DNA of 64,000 bases from Polychytrium aggregatum. Taxonomy: Eukaryota > Chytridiomycota > Chytridiomycetes > Polychytriales. This document shows positions 32,801-44,400 of the stretch, one piece after another (position 1 is the first letter of the stretch; every line of letters begins with the position of its first letter). Location of the stretch: assembly GCF_025602895.1 (NCBI RefSeq), contig NW_026516213.1, positions 806,001 through 870,000 of the forward strand. The letters are read 5' to 3'. The notes under the pieces were generated by a model. That model was given only the letters and a program-made list of their open reading frames with translations. It did no database searches and was not told where the DNA came from. The translations under genes and the position numbers were made by a program.

Positions 32801-33528
32801 TTTGGACGCCGTAGGTCGACTCGGCAATCAGGACGTCTAGGGAAACGTTGGGCGGCTTTTCGGCGGCCATCAAATGGCGATCCTCCTCGCGAGAGTAGTC
32901 GCCCGTGTAGAGCACTCGTACGCCGGCGATTTCAATCAGGAACATGGCAGCACCCAGGACGTGGCCGGCGTTGTAGCCCGTAAATCGGATGCCCTCGACT
33001 TCGACCTCCTGGTGGTAGTCGATGACTTCGATTTTGCTGTAGGACTTGATGAGATCCTGTTCGGTATACAGGGCGTCTTCGCTTTCATCGTCCAGATTGC
33101 TGTAGCACGGACATTGAGCGATAGCAGCGGGTGGGTCAGCATCAGGCGATTTGGAAGCATTTCCCCCCTCCACCGAACACAATGCAGTGGATTCGATGGC
33201 ATCTCATCCCTCTGCAGAATCAGATACAGCCCAGATCTCATGTCGTTGCGTACTGCATATCGCACTTTTGCCGCTCCCCATAAATCGATGTCGGCTATGT
33301 CGGGGTCTGCCCAGAACAGAATGCATCTTGGGCACCAAAGCCAACCCGCTTGCACACCAGGACGTGATCAAATGCATCATTACCTCACTTGGCTCACTTT
33401 GACATAGTCCGCCAGGAGCCAGCGAAAGATGGCGCGGGTAGGGTGGGTCATGAACACGCGGCCTTTAAACGTAGTCTTTATTATGGATTCATGCAGTGCA
33501 TTTTAGTAGTGAGCAGTGGCGACGACAA

Positions 33529-33584
<56 letters not shown>

Positions 33585-34488
33585 GCAGCAGCAACAGCAA
33601 CAGCAGCAGCAGCAGCAGTTGACTGGCGCCGGGGGAGTTCGGGAGATTCCACAGATCCAGTAAAGCGATCCCAGCCGGCGCTGCTTGCGATGGTCCGAAC
33701 TGCACCATCCGATCAGAGCCACAGCGTATCCAAGACCAGCGGAGCTCAAGAAGTCGTGCTCCAAGAAACGATGTGTCGAGCACAGGTCCAGACAGAGGGT
33801 GCGCTGCAGGATGCGTCTCTGAATCGAGGCCGTGGAGATCTCGTCGAGGCTGCCCCGGTGCCTATTGCTGCTGCTGCTGCTGCCACTGCATCTCGTTCTG
33901 CGTTGCTTCACACTGACACTGGCAGGCTCGCTTATGCATCTCGATCATCCAAACATAGCCCTGGAGCTTGCGCGACAGGCGGTGGGGTAGTCCGCATGCA
34001 TATTCACAGAGTAGCCCTTACCTTTTCCGTGAAGTAAGGAAGGGCGGCAGCGTGGTCGACATGGAAGCTGCAGTATACACACGATGATATGGGGCCAGAT
34101 CAGCAATGTCAGCCAGCTGATCGAGGCGTGGTTGGCTATCGGACAGCGCAGATCGCATCATCGTGGTTGGGCCGGGGGTGTCAGGACGAGAAGCGAGCAG
34201 GACTCACTGGGTGATCAGCAGGACGTCGATGCTGGCGGGATCGACCATGTCAAAGAACGGTAGCGACGCCAGGCCGGTGTATGCGGGATGCAGGCCGCAG
34301 TCCAGCATGACGGTCTTGCCCTTGAACTCGAGCAGGACGCACGAGCGGCCGACTTCGGAACCGGCGCCGAGCGGGGTAATTTTGAGAATGTCGTTCTCGT
34401 TTGGGACGGGTATGACGGTGGGCTGCAGCTTGCGCTTGGCCGATGCAGACGCAGACGCAGACGCAGACGGGGGCGCCGAGGATGCCAT
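29809..34488 (-). CDS. YSH1: Pre-mRNA 3'-end processing endonuclease Ysh1/CPSF73, 11 exons, about 844 aa
   Basis: Minus-strand exons: 34488-34208, 34067-34022, 33475-33384, 33099-32433, 32168-32073, 31926-31780, 31581-31432, 31288-31043, 30938-30797, 30602-30064, 29937-29809; phases close. Metallo-beta-lactamase/beta-CASP motifs are intact: HFHVDH (residues 94-99, zinc ligands), [48 protein letters not shown] and LVHGD. It cuts pre-mRNA at the poly(A) site within the cleavage/polyadenylation factor. Oddities: an Ala-Ser repeat near the N-terminus, a His-rich insertion (about 628-652, 14 His in 27 residues) plus an acidic stretch in the C-terminal domain, and intron 2 of 546 nt carrying a CAG/CAA tract. 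The last exon (ending AQQPIA) was chosen over a stop at 30028 because it follows a very strong acceptor and restores the family C-terminus. Confidence 0.93.
32225..32415. repeat. Two low-complexity arrays inside YSH1 intron 4
   Basis: A TTGGCTGTTGG-type array (32225-32278) and a CCAGCT/CCAGTT hexamer array (32370-32415) both lie inside the 264-nt intron 32169-32432. The minus-strand frame through the hexamers would read Leu-Glu repeats but is spliced out in the model. Confidence 0.75.
33526..33618. repeat. CAG/CAA trinucleotide tract, 31 triplets, in YSH1 intron 2
   Basis: 31 uninterrupted CAG or CAA triplets (plus-strand reading), with a second short GCT run at 33865-33881. Both fall in the 546-nt intron 33476-34021. 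On the plus strand the tract would encode polyglutamine in one frame, but no gene reads it. Confidence 0.9.
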
Positions 34489-35081
34489 GGTGCGTGCGCT
34501 ATGCGGAACAAGTGGAGGAGGATGAGGAGTGTGATGAGTGCGAGAGGCGGGCGAAGGCGCTGGGTCTGGGACGGGAAGGCGGGCCGCGAACAAGCAAAAC
34601 AGCAGCCGGATCCAGCCGGATCCAGCCGCTGGCACGTGTCTGTCGCAACACGTGTCTGGCCCATCCAGGCGCTCTCGTCGCGCTCTCGCTGTGCTCTCGC
34701 TGTGCTCTCGCTGTGCGCTCGCCCCAGCATGGCGCGGCCTCGCTCCTCGCCAGCCCCAAACGCCCGCCGATTGCATCGACTGTGTGTGCGCAGCCCTTTG
34801 GTCTGCTTTCCGATCGTCTCGTTCACAATCGATCGATCAGGCCGGGCTGCAGCTTTCCTGCACTTCTTGCATCTCTCCTGCATCCTCCCTCCCCCGGGCA
34901 TCGTCTGCCTCGTATCCGTTAGGCACAGCATCCGGTTCGTGCGTGTCTGTCGCGCTGTCTCATGTGCCGCCCTGCTCTTCCTGCAGCCCGACCTCGTCCT
35001 GCAAACCAGCCAGCCAGCTGCTCACCCGCTCTCTTCTCGCCGCGGCTCCCCATCCAACCATCGTTGGGTCCTCATCCAGTC
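34489..35081. promoter_or_regulatory. Divergent promoter between YSH1 (-) and cystathionine beta-lyase (+)
   Basis: 593 bp between the two ATGs. It contains a CTCTCGCTGTG-type repeat (about 34677-34715) and the second copy of the 28-bp element (34671-34698). Confidence 0.5.
34671..34698 (-). promoter_or_regulatory. Shared 28-bp promoter element, copy B
   Basis: The reverse complement matches 25912-25939 at 27 of 28 positions (one G/A change). It overlaps a local CTCTCGCTGTG repeat, so part of the similarity could be low-complexity. Confidence 0.4.
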
Positions 35082-37297
35082 ATGTCCGCAAGCAAAGAAA
35101 AGTCGGCCGACCAGCCCGAGCGCCGCCGCTACCGCCCGGCAACCGAGTGCGTCTTTGTCGACGGCACGGGTGTCTCTGATCAGTACAATGCTTCGTCCGT
35201 GCCCATCTACCAGACGGCCACCTTCAAGCAGGCCAGCGCTACCGAGATGGGCGAGTACGACTATTCCCGCAGCGGAAACCCAACTCGCTCGAACGTCGGT
35301 AAGAGTCGTCTGATCCTTGTCGGCTCGAGGAGGGCACTGGGCGCCGGAATCTACAGCCCTGAATAGGCATTCTCGAACCCCATGCCTCAACGTTGGCACC
35401 TGCCACTCGAGTTTGATGCATGAGCCCAAGACGGCGCAGCGGCGCATAGCCATCGGAACGCACATGCTCTCTATGGATGGTTGCGGTGGCGCTTCCGTCG
35501 TGGAGCAAGCACTGTGAAGCAACAAGCAGCATCGACCATGCGGCCGAGCGCCGAGACCGAGTCCCGGAATCACCTGCATCCGAAACCTCGAGAATCACGG
35601 CTGACTCTGCTCCGATCCGTGAATCGATCGATCTGCTGCATCGACGACTTGCGGCTGATCAAACTTCCAACCGTTTGTGTGCTCTACAGAGTCGCACCTG
35701 GCCAAGCTCATGGGTGCCACTCGGGCCTTTGCAATCGCCAGTGGCATGAGCGCCCTCGATGTCATTACTCGCCTGGTCAAGTCTGGCGAGGAGATTATTG
35801 CTGGAAACGATCTCTACGGCGGTATGTGCCCTATTTCGGGGCCGGTCATTGCATTCCCCTCTCCCATCGCTGCGGCCCATTGGCTCTCGCCGCTCGCTTT
35901 TGCTCACTTTTCCGCCTCACGCATGCCATCGCTCCACCGTTACCGATACGGGTGTGCAGGCACCAACCGTCTCCTGACTTTCCTCAAGACCCATAACAAT
36001 ATCGTCGTCCACCACATCGACACCACCAACTCCGAGACGATTCTGCCCTATCTCAAGGCTGGCAAGACCAAGATGGTGCTGCTCGAGACTCCGACCAACC
36101 CCTTGATCAAGATTGCCGACATCCCCACCATCAGCCAACACGTCCACCGCGTCTGTCCCGACGCCCTCGTCGTCGTCGATAATACCATGATGAGCCCGTA
36201 TCTCCAGCGCCCCCTGGAGCTGGGAGCCGACATTACCTATCACTCGGGCACAAAGTACCTCAGCGGGCACCATGACTTGATGGCGGGTGTTGTCGGTGTC
36301 AAGGACAATGCCCTGGCCGAGGTAAGGCGAGTGCGCGAGACCATAGCTGATGACGCCGATGGCTCTGTTGCTACCGGTACTGGCTGGGTTTCTGTGTTTC
36401 GACCACCCCTGCGGTGCGGATCGAGTAGCCATGTAGCGGCGTGCTATATGATCATAAACAGATCTTGAGCGGTGGCCTCCCAGCATGGGATGCTTGGGCC
36501 AAACGTGTCCCGCGATGTAACCACAACCGGGGATGCCACACCGCACGATCCACTGACACACCCACCCGCATACTCCCCGCACGATCCACTGACACCCGCA
36601 CACTCCCCGCACGATCCACTGACACACCCGCACACTCCCCGCACCAAATATCAGAGAATCTTTTTTGTCATCAACGCCACGGGTAGCGCACTGTCTCCCT
36701 TCGACTCCTTCTTGCTGCTACGCGGTGTCAAGACCCTCAGCGTGCGCATGGAGACCCAGCAGCGCAACTGCCAGCAGATTGCCGAGTTCCTGGAGGCCAA
36801 GGGCTTCAAGGTCCGGTACCCGGGCCTCAAGAGCCACCCCCAGTATGAGCTGCACCACCGCATGGCACTGGGCTCGGGAGCCGTGCTGAGCTTTGAGACT
36901 GGCGACGTCGAGAAGAGCGAGAAGGTTGTCGAAAGCACCAAGTTGTGGGCCATCTCGGTCAGCTTTGGCTGTGTCAACTCTCTGATCAGGTGAGACCGAG
37001 TGCTCAGACAACTGCGAGCTGCGATGACTGCGAGCTGCGATGACTGCGAGCTGCGATGACTGCGAGCTGTGATGCAGCACCACACAGACTGCCACTATCC
37101 CGCGATTGACCCCCCTCTGCACCACATATACTTTCAGCATGCCCTGTCGAATGTCGCATGCGTCGATCCCAGCACATGTCCGCAAGGAGCGGGACCTGCC
37201 AGAAGATCTGATTCGTCTCTGCATCGGCATCGAAGATGTGCGGGACCTGATCGAGGATCTGGAAAATGCCCTGCGCATCGCCGAGTGCATACAGTGA
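35082..37297 (+). CDS. STR3: Cystathionine beta-lyase, PLP enzyme, 5 exons, 401 aa
   Basis: Exons 35082-35298, 35690-35821, 35960-36321, 36655-36989, 37138-37297. Motifs of the Cys/Met metabolism PLP family appear in order: SVPIYQTATFKQ, YDYSRSGNPTR, ATRAFAIASGMSAL, HHIDTTN, LLETPTNPL, VVVDNTMMSPY and YHSGTKYLSGHHDLMAG. The Schiff-base lysine is codon 36253-36255, about residue 215. The C-terminal PCRMSHASIP and RLCIGIEDVRDLIEDL close the fold. SGHHDLMAG and the absence of a long N-terminal domain favour cystathionine beta-lyase (cystathionine to homocysteine) over gamma-synthase or gamma-lyase, but these subfamilies are close. It feeds methionine synthesis in the cytosol or peroxisome. Intron 3 (36322-36654) carries a tandem repeat. 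Confidence 0.85.
36541..36645. repeat. 30-36 bp tandem repeat in cystathionine beta-lyase intron 3
   Basis: About three copies of a unit starting ccgcacgatccactgacac, ending only about 10 bp before the splice acceptor at 36654. Confidence 0.75.
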
Positions 37298-38465
37298 GCA
37301 ACGGCTTTGTGGTGCCCGAGTGGCAGCACCTGTCTGTAGTCAAAGTCAAGATGAACGCAGGCCAAGGACAGCACAAGACAGCGCAGGGGCAGGGACAGAA
37401 CAGGACCGGACGGCAATACCACCCGCCATGATGCGCATGTCTATGGCTGGGTGGTGCGTGGAGCGCGATTTGGGCTGCCGAGTGCGCCAGCGACGGGGCA
37501 TCGATGGAGAGATGTGGATCGGCCCGCTGGGATCGCAATATAGAGCGACTGACTTTGCCGATGGATATGCTGCTGGAATGCTGGGATGTTGGGATGTTAG
37601 GTCGTTGGCTGGGTGAGGCCATGGCACGCACGCTTGTTGGTCCTGCCAAACGGACAAGCAGATCCATGGGACATGTCCTTCGAGCAACATGTCTTTCGGG
37701 CGGCATGTCCTTGGGACGACACCAACAACACGCACCGCATTACCGCAGCAACACAGCAAACAGAGGCCCAGGAGAAACCAGCTGCTCCAAAGGCATTTCG
37801 GATGTGCTTCACCACGATCGCGCTTGCTCTCGGGCCGCTGCATCGTCCGCATGGGGGTCCGTTTTGGCGTGGTCGCCGCGGACTGCCATGGCGCTGTCCA
37901 AGCACATCGCCGATCCTGGGAAGGACAACGGCAGAGGCTGCTGTAGAAGTTGCCTGGCTGTCGACACTGCACCGGATATCGCACTGATTGCATATGGATA
38001 TCACACTGATTGCATATGGAAATCACATTTGGATATCACATTGATTGCATATGGATATCGCATTTGGATATCACATTCTGTATGCCGCTCGCCACATTCA
38101 CCACATTGCACTTGGCATCGCCGCGCTGTTCGATATCGCATTCATTCCATCCAACACTTCCAGCACTTCCAACGCATTCATTCCATCCAACACATGTGCT
38201 CTCCTTGCCTGCCCGCCTTGGTCGCCTTGGTCGCCTTGGTCACCCCCACAACAACAACAGACCCAAGCAGCGCCCTTGTCGCCGCACGGCTGTGCGATCT
38301 CGGTGGTCTCTCGCCTCCTCCTCGCTGCATCGGGGCGTCCTCGCTTGCCCGCGGCGCGGCCTCTTTCTGGTTTGGTCGACTTGTGCCGATTGTCTTCCTG
38401 ACCTCCCCGCTGGTCCTGGCCTTGGTCTGCTCTTCCTCCTGCCCCTCACCCGCACCCGCCCGGCC
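37298..38465. other. Intergenic region with ATATGGATATCAC-type repeat
   Basis: 1.17 kb without a supported gene. At 37982-38076 a repeat built from tgattgcatatggatatca occurs about three times with shorter variants. The region is presumably the 3' end of the lyase gene and the promoter of the LRR-RhoGEF gene. Confidence 0.5.
37982..38076. repeat. Imperfect tandem repeat upstream of the LRR-RhoGEF gene
   Basis: Interspersed tgattgcatatgga and ggatatcac units in about three rounds, 390-480 bp upstream of the ATG at 38466. Confidence 0.75.
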
Positions 38466-41400
38466 ATGGACTCCGATCCGGTCTTGCGGCCAAATCCGCT
38501 GCACGTCGTTTACTTCCTGTCGTCCATCCTCTTTGGCCCGCTGGCTGCCTCTGTGCTGTTCTCGGTTGTGTCGCTCCTAATACCCAAGAATGCGACCCTA
38601 ACACCAACGTCCAGCCCAACCCCTGATGCCCGTTCCTCCAGCTCGCTCTCAAAGTCGGCCCGCACGGTCGCAACCTCCGTGGCATCAGTGCTCTCGTCTT
38701 CGCCATCGCCGGCCGCTGTTCGTCCATCCAGCTCGTCGTCGGCGTCTGTCTTGGCCACTCCATCGCCGTCGCTGGCCGCTGCTGCTGCATCGGCAGCATC
38801 AAGCCCTCATATCATCGCACGCTTTTCGCTTCACTCCTGGCTGCTGTCGGTCCTGTGGCGATTCGTCTTCCAGCTGGTGCAGTCGGTTCTGGTTGTCCTT
38901 TTGCTCGGGCTTGCCCTGCGCTTCCTCATGTCGCCGCAGAAGGAGGACTGGCTTGGTGCACTCCGGAACCAGTTTGGTCGCTATTCAGCCATCATGATGC
39001 GGAAGCTGGCAGCCTCTAAGCGATCCTCTGAGAGCAAGCCGGACGCCGATGTTCCTCCAACCTCCGAAGCCGCCCCACCTCCGGTTCCGGCCAAGGACAG
39101 CCCAGAGTCGCTCGAGTCGGCCGGGCCGATAGTCTCGACGCCAACATCAACGTCGGTATTCACATCCACCACCACCACCAGCAGCAGCAGCGGCAACGCA
39201 ACCACCGCCACACTCACGACATCGCCGTCCCCGCTCGCTTCCGTGCCCTCGACCGACGCCGTCGACGAGGCCTCGGGTTCCGCGCAGCGTGTACATCCCA
39301 GCGCAAAGAAAGGCACTGGCGCAGAGGTTCACATCCTCGGCACCGTCCGGGTTCTGAGCCATATCTCGCGGGGCAGCATCGACTCGGACACCTCACTGGA
39401 GACCGAGTCCGGCCCATCGTCGAGCCTCAAGCGCGGAAACTCGCCTCCCATTCCCCCCGCGAAAGGCTCCTCGCGAGCGACCATTCTTGGTCGGTCGTCG
39501 CCTCCACCGGCGACCTTGCCACCCGAGATCAACAAGCTCTTTGCCGAGCGCACCGAGACATTCAAGGCTGCTCCTCCGCCTCGATCGACCTCGCTCGTGA
39601 CGCCGATCGTCTTGGGCCGTCCGGGCAATGAAATCGTCGAGCCCGCAGCATCCAAGCACGAGTCCTCTCAGCTCCCCACCTCGATCGTTCCTCAGTCGGT
39701 CCAGTCGATTCTCGATTCGATGATGGAGGACCGCTACTCGATCATCTCCGACGCCTCGAGCACCCTGGACACCTCCATTGTCGACAGCGTCGTCCTCAGT
39801 TACGGTACAGTGACATTAAACGAACCCAAGGCGGACCGGTCAACATCACCTTCGAATGTAAGACCGGCTATTTCCTCTGCCAATCACCGCCGCACCACTC
39901 GAGTCGCACAGGAGCTCAGGACACCATCAGGATGCGTTCCCCCCATACGCAGCCGCGATGCTGCATCACGTCTGCCATGGCCGATGCGATAGCCTCGTGT
40001 ATCTGTGCTTCATCTTGTGTCTGTTGCTAACACCTTCCAACGCCTGACTCTATCCTGATCACTTTTAGAAGCCACCTCTCCCGGATCTGGGGCCGTCGGT
40101 GCTTTCAGCAGACCTCTGGACCACAGAGTCGTCCGCCATCAGCTTGAATCTCTCTTTCAGGAACATCCAGAATCTGCCCACACTTCTCCAGCCCCTGAAC
40201 AACCTGACAGTCCTGCAGCTCAACTGCAACCGCCTCACCGAAGTCCATCCGTCCATATTTCAGTCGATTCCGAGGCTCCGAGTCCTGGACCTCTCGCAGA
40301 ACCAGATCCAGCGGCTTCCGACCGAAATCCGGCTCAGGAGCGAATCTCTCGAGGAGCTTTATTTGGGCTCGAATCTGCTCGAGACGGTTCCGCTCGAGCT
40401 TGGGGCTCTGTCGAAGCTGCAGGTTCTGGACCTGAGCGAGAACCGGCTGACTCATCTTCGTGAGTGTTTGTTGCAGAGAGTGGCGCGGTGGTGGGAGCAA
40501 CAGTACTGGCACATGCGGGGACATGCGGGGACATGCGCCATCGGCTCGAATCAATGTCGTTTGTATACACATGCATTCCATAACACCTAATGCTCTCCGG
40601 TACTGAAACACCTCGCTCGCACGGTAAACGATGTTCACGTGCTCGTTTCCCAACCTTCTCTCGCCTCAGACATTCGCCTTTTCACACACATGGTCAATCT
40701 GCAAACCCTGTGGCTCAGCAGGAACCGACTGCAGTTCCTGCCTCCCTCGCTCGGGGTGCTCCGATCCAATCTCCAGCTGCTGTACATCGAGGGCAACCTG
40801 TTCGATCCATCGCTCTCGCGGCTGACCGAGCCTCTGATCAAATCGATGACCATCACCTCCTCGATGCACTATCGCAAGACCATCGAGGAAGAAGTCATGG
40901 ACAGCGTGAATATGACCGATGGCGCACCCACCCTGGACGACGACATATCTGCGGAGCTGCCGAGATTCCATCTCACTCGGACGCTGAGTCTGGACCGTCA
41001 ATCCAGCCGCTCCGTCAACACGGTCTCGTCCAGCGAGGGCGAGTCTGTGGGCCCTAGCGGCTCGAAGCGGTCCTCTTTCCGATCAGGTATGTCTGGCATT
41101 ACGACCCGCGTGGCCGCTTTCGTTGTGTCGTTGTGTCGTTGTGTCGTTGTGTCGTTGTGTCGTTGTGTCGTGTCTTCATTTCACTAACGCGGTGCTGTGG
41201 ATGCCGAATGTGTCAACCCGATCCGTAACCGTCCTCGAAGATGTCTCAATGTCGTTTGGAGACTCGCAGCGCACCCAGTCCTCCAACCGCTCGCTAGACG
41301 TCACCCATCTGCAGCGGCTGCTTGTCTTCCTGCTTGATCTTCACGATCTCGACAGCCGTATCAAGTTGCGCGACGATAGGGCGCCGTCGCTGAGCTCGAT

Positions 41401-43136
41401 CGAGACGACTCGCTCGACCATCAGCGAGCTGTTTCCCAACATGCGCCACACGCGATCGGACTCGTCCAACTTCTCGTCCAACTTCTCATCAAGCCAGTCG
41501 ACCCTCAACAACTTTTCCGACACCGAGTCCATCGCGACGATTACGGTGCTCAAGCACAAGGACAAACCCGAGCGGCGCGCGCAGATCGTGGCCGAGATAT
41601 GCAGCACCGAGCGCACCTACGTCCAGCAGCTACAGTCCCTGATGAAGGTCTATGTCAAACCCCTCGAAAGCATGATCAACCATGAGAACGAGGTTCTGAG
41701 CCGAGATGAATTTGTGACGGTGTTCTCCAACATCCAGATGATCCAGCTCTTCCACCAAGGGTAAGTGCCCTGGCGTCGCCGATGTCTGCGAATGCCTGCG
41801 AATGTCTGCGAATGTCTGCGAATGTCTGCGAAATGCCGTCGCTACCGTTGTTGCGTGTAGCCGTGCTGCGTAGGCTGACCCATGCGGCCCCAATGGACCG
41901 ATTCCAAATCATCCGAACTCGGCCTCGCTTCGTTTTGATCTGATCCCGCACCGACTCACCCTTGCTCTTGCTCGATTCTGGCTGCGCAGAACCCTCCTGC
42001 CTCAACTCGAAGCCCGTCTCGGAGAGAATCCTCAGTGTCTTGGCGCCGCCTTCCTGCTGGTTGCCCCGTACTTCAAGATGTATTCGGACTACTACAACAA
42101 ATTTGACGGCGCCAACAGCTTTATCGTTCAGGTCGACACCATCGCAGCCGAAAAATCCAAGCCCTTCTATCCAAACAGCCTCAGCAATCGCGACTCGAGC
42201 AGCAGCACGGTTTCCATGAGACGGGTTGCCAAAAAGTTCAAGGCGTTCATGTCCCAGGCCAAGCTCGACCCGGAACACACCCAGATCAGTCTGCAGTCGT
42301 ATCTGATCTTGCCGGTGCAGCGATTGCCCCGATACAAGCTTCTGCTGGACCAGCTCCTCGAATACACCCCCCCTGATCACCCGGACCACGTCGATCTGCT
42401 CAAAGCCACGGAGGAGATGAAGCAGCGTGTGTACGAATGCAACGAAAACAAGCGCAAGGCCGAGGAGCTGAGCAAGGGGTTCCAGATCATCCACAACGTC
42501 ATTCGCAAGCTCGACTGCTCGGCCGGCGGCGAGTACATCAACGCCAACCACCGACTGCTGCGTGAGACCACCTTCAAGGTCCTCAAAGTCGTGGAGCTCA
42601 AGGGCAGCCTGTCCAAGGCCAGCCGCGTCGATGTGCTGTGGAGTGTGGGCGGCAAGAAAGACAAGATCATCAGCGACCACTCCAGCCCGCTCTTTGAGAT
42701 GCGCTACCTGGGCAAGAAGGTCTACTCGGACCGATTCATCGGCTACAACGACAAAGCCCAGAAGGAAATCGAAGCAGGTGGTGCCACGGCGGTGTACGGT
42801 GTCTGCCGCACTGCCGGCAAGGACTTCAAGTGGTTCCTGTTCCACGACCTGATCTGCTGGTGCAAGCCCGCCGAGGAGAGCTCGTCCACTCGCGCGGATC
42901 TGGTGATTGCGATCGAGCTCAAGCCGGAGAAGACTCGGATCGAGTTCCTCGAAGTAAACGACGATGTTTTCCGCGCAAACCCGTCCGAGTACGAAGCACA
43001 GCTCCGGCCGCGCCTGGGCTCGGACCGCGAAGCGATCATGCGCGTCAGCGACGGCGATGTTGTGATCTACTGCCGAGGCGCGCTATCCGAAATCAAGGCA
43101 TGGGTGGAGTATGCAAACGGGCTCAAGAACCAATAA
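38466..43136 (+). CDS. Membrane-anchored LRR-RhoGEF (two TM helices, leucine-rich repeats, DH-PH), 5 exons, 1288 aa
   Basis: Exons 38466-39857, 40069-40459, 40670-41086, 41241-41760, 41990-43136 join in frame. Two hydrophobic helices are predicted (about residues 12-40 and 127-155), followed by a long Ser/Pro/Thr-rich segment. Leucine-rich repeats (about 475-650) include LTVLQLNCNRLTEV, LRVLDLSQNQIQRLP, LEELYLGSNLLETVP and LQTLWLSRNRLQFLP. A DH domain (about 843-1060) has RRAQIVAEICSTERTYVQQL and the CR3-like SYLILPVQRLPRYKLLLDQL, and a PH domain (about 1090-1285) ends the protein. DH-PH proteins load GTP on Rho/Rac/Cdc42. The TM plus LRR plus DH-PH combination is unusual; whether the TM exon belongs to the same gene rests on one clean phase-0 splice (39858-40068). 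Introns 3 and 4 hold tandem repeats. Confidence 0.82.
41120..41167. repeat. 8-bp tandem repeat (tcgttgtg), 6 copies, in LRR-RhoGEF intron 3
   Basis: Six exact head-to-tail copies inside the 154-nt intron 41087-41240. Confidence 0.85.
41782..41831. repeat. 10-bp tandem repeat (atgtctgcga), 5 copies, in LRR-RhoGEF intron 4
   Basis: Five copies, one with a T to C change, near the 5' end of intron 41761-41989. Confidence 0.85.
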
Positions 43137-44400
43137 GCCCTGGCTGACAGCCCCACGCCATCGACTTGGTCTGTGCAAGGGTCAAGGTGCAGGATCGGTA
43201 GCTTGCCCTTCTAATTATCTTTTCTATATTCATCCCTAACACAATCATTTGTCTCGTTGGTATTTGCTGGCTGTCGGGGCGCTGCCCCATCGTCGATCTG
43301 CCGACAATGTCCCCTCCCCCCCCCCACGTTCACACGCACGCCGCCCTGCTTTCTTTTCGTATCACTGCTCTCGTTCAATCACCGTCCCGTACTTTACGCT
43401 CTCTTCCTTCCCTGCCTTTGCCTTTGCCTTTCCATCGCTTTGAGTTGCTATAGTTTGCTTTGCTGTTGTCCTCATGGTTGATATTTTGTCTCTGCCAGCC
43501 GGCATCGGAATGCCCGCTTGCTTGATTTTCGGTATGATTACTGTGTATTTTTTGGGTTTGCTCACGCCAAACACCGACCGACTTGTCACTCTCCCGCGCC
43601 CTCTTCTCTCTCTCTCTCTCTCTCTCTGCCGACACCCGCTGGTCGCTTCTGAAGCGCCCAGCCACGCCCATACACCTTGCTCAGCTCAACCCACTCAACT
43701 CTCAATCATCTCAGCTCGCTCGACTGGCGCACTGCCTCCCACGAAATCTTTCAGTCATTCAGTGCTCTCCATTCTCACCCCCGTGCTTGACCTTTGTCGC
43801 CACCGTCATTGTCATCATCACATTACAATTCTTATACAATACGAGGCATCATCCCCCCCTGAAATCTTTGGTCGATTCCCGTAATTACCGCGCAGTGATC
43901 ACCACGACGCTTCGTGGCCCACTGTCACCGCCTATTGGTGTCTGAGCGCAATCATGCTGGGGTTGCATTGGGTGGTTTGCTTTTGAGAGCGAACTGTATT
44001 CAGGCTTTGGGCATGAGAGGGACCACAAATGTCCTGATCCGCAGCGCTCTATTCTATCCTGGGCACAAACGCTGCAAGCTGGTGGCTGCTGGCAACGACT
44101 TGTTGCATTCCGATCTGCTGCCAGCAGATGCACAGGTCGATCGTGCTTGCGGTACGCACAGGGCCGAGGGAATCGCAGATGTACGGGCCGAGGATATTCG
44201 CAGGAAAACAGGCATCCGAGGGACAGCGCCAGGGCGCAGGTGTTGATGGGTGGTCAATGATGGCTGTGTTGTGAATGATGCAGGTGATGAAGATATCGGC
44301 CCCAGCAGGCGTTAAAGGCTCCGATTGGTCGCTGTCCCCCCATCAATGCCACCGAAACTTCGGCTGCAGGTCCGGGTCATATCAGTCCTTCGACAAAAGA
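43137..44400. other. Convergent 3' region (LRR-RhoGEF + / NOP16 -)
   Basis: 1.26 kb. It contains a C-run near 43316-43325, CTTTGCC-type pyrimidine repeats (about 43415-43435) and a (CT)n tract (43604-43627). No coding frame has domain support. Such pyrimidine-rich tracts look promoter-like, so an unrecognised small + strand gene near 43700-44250 cannot be excluded. Confidence 0.4.
43604..43627. repeat. (CT)n microsatellite
   Basis: About 12 CT dinucleotides. Confidence 0.85.

Noticed and set aside
33481-33911. Poly-Leu, poly-Cys and poly-Ser frames through the CAG/CAA tract
   Set aside because: They arise from one trinucleotide array read in several frames. The tract lies between YSH1 exons whose junction restores the TEK-TTFKGR family sequence.
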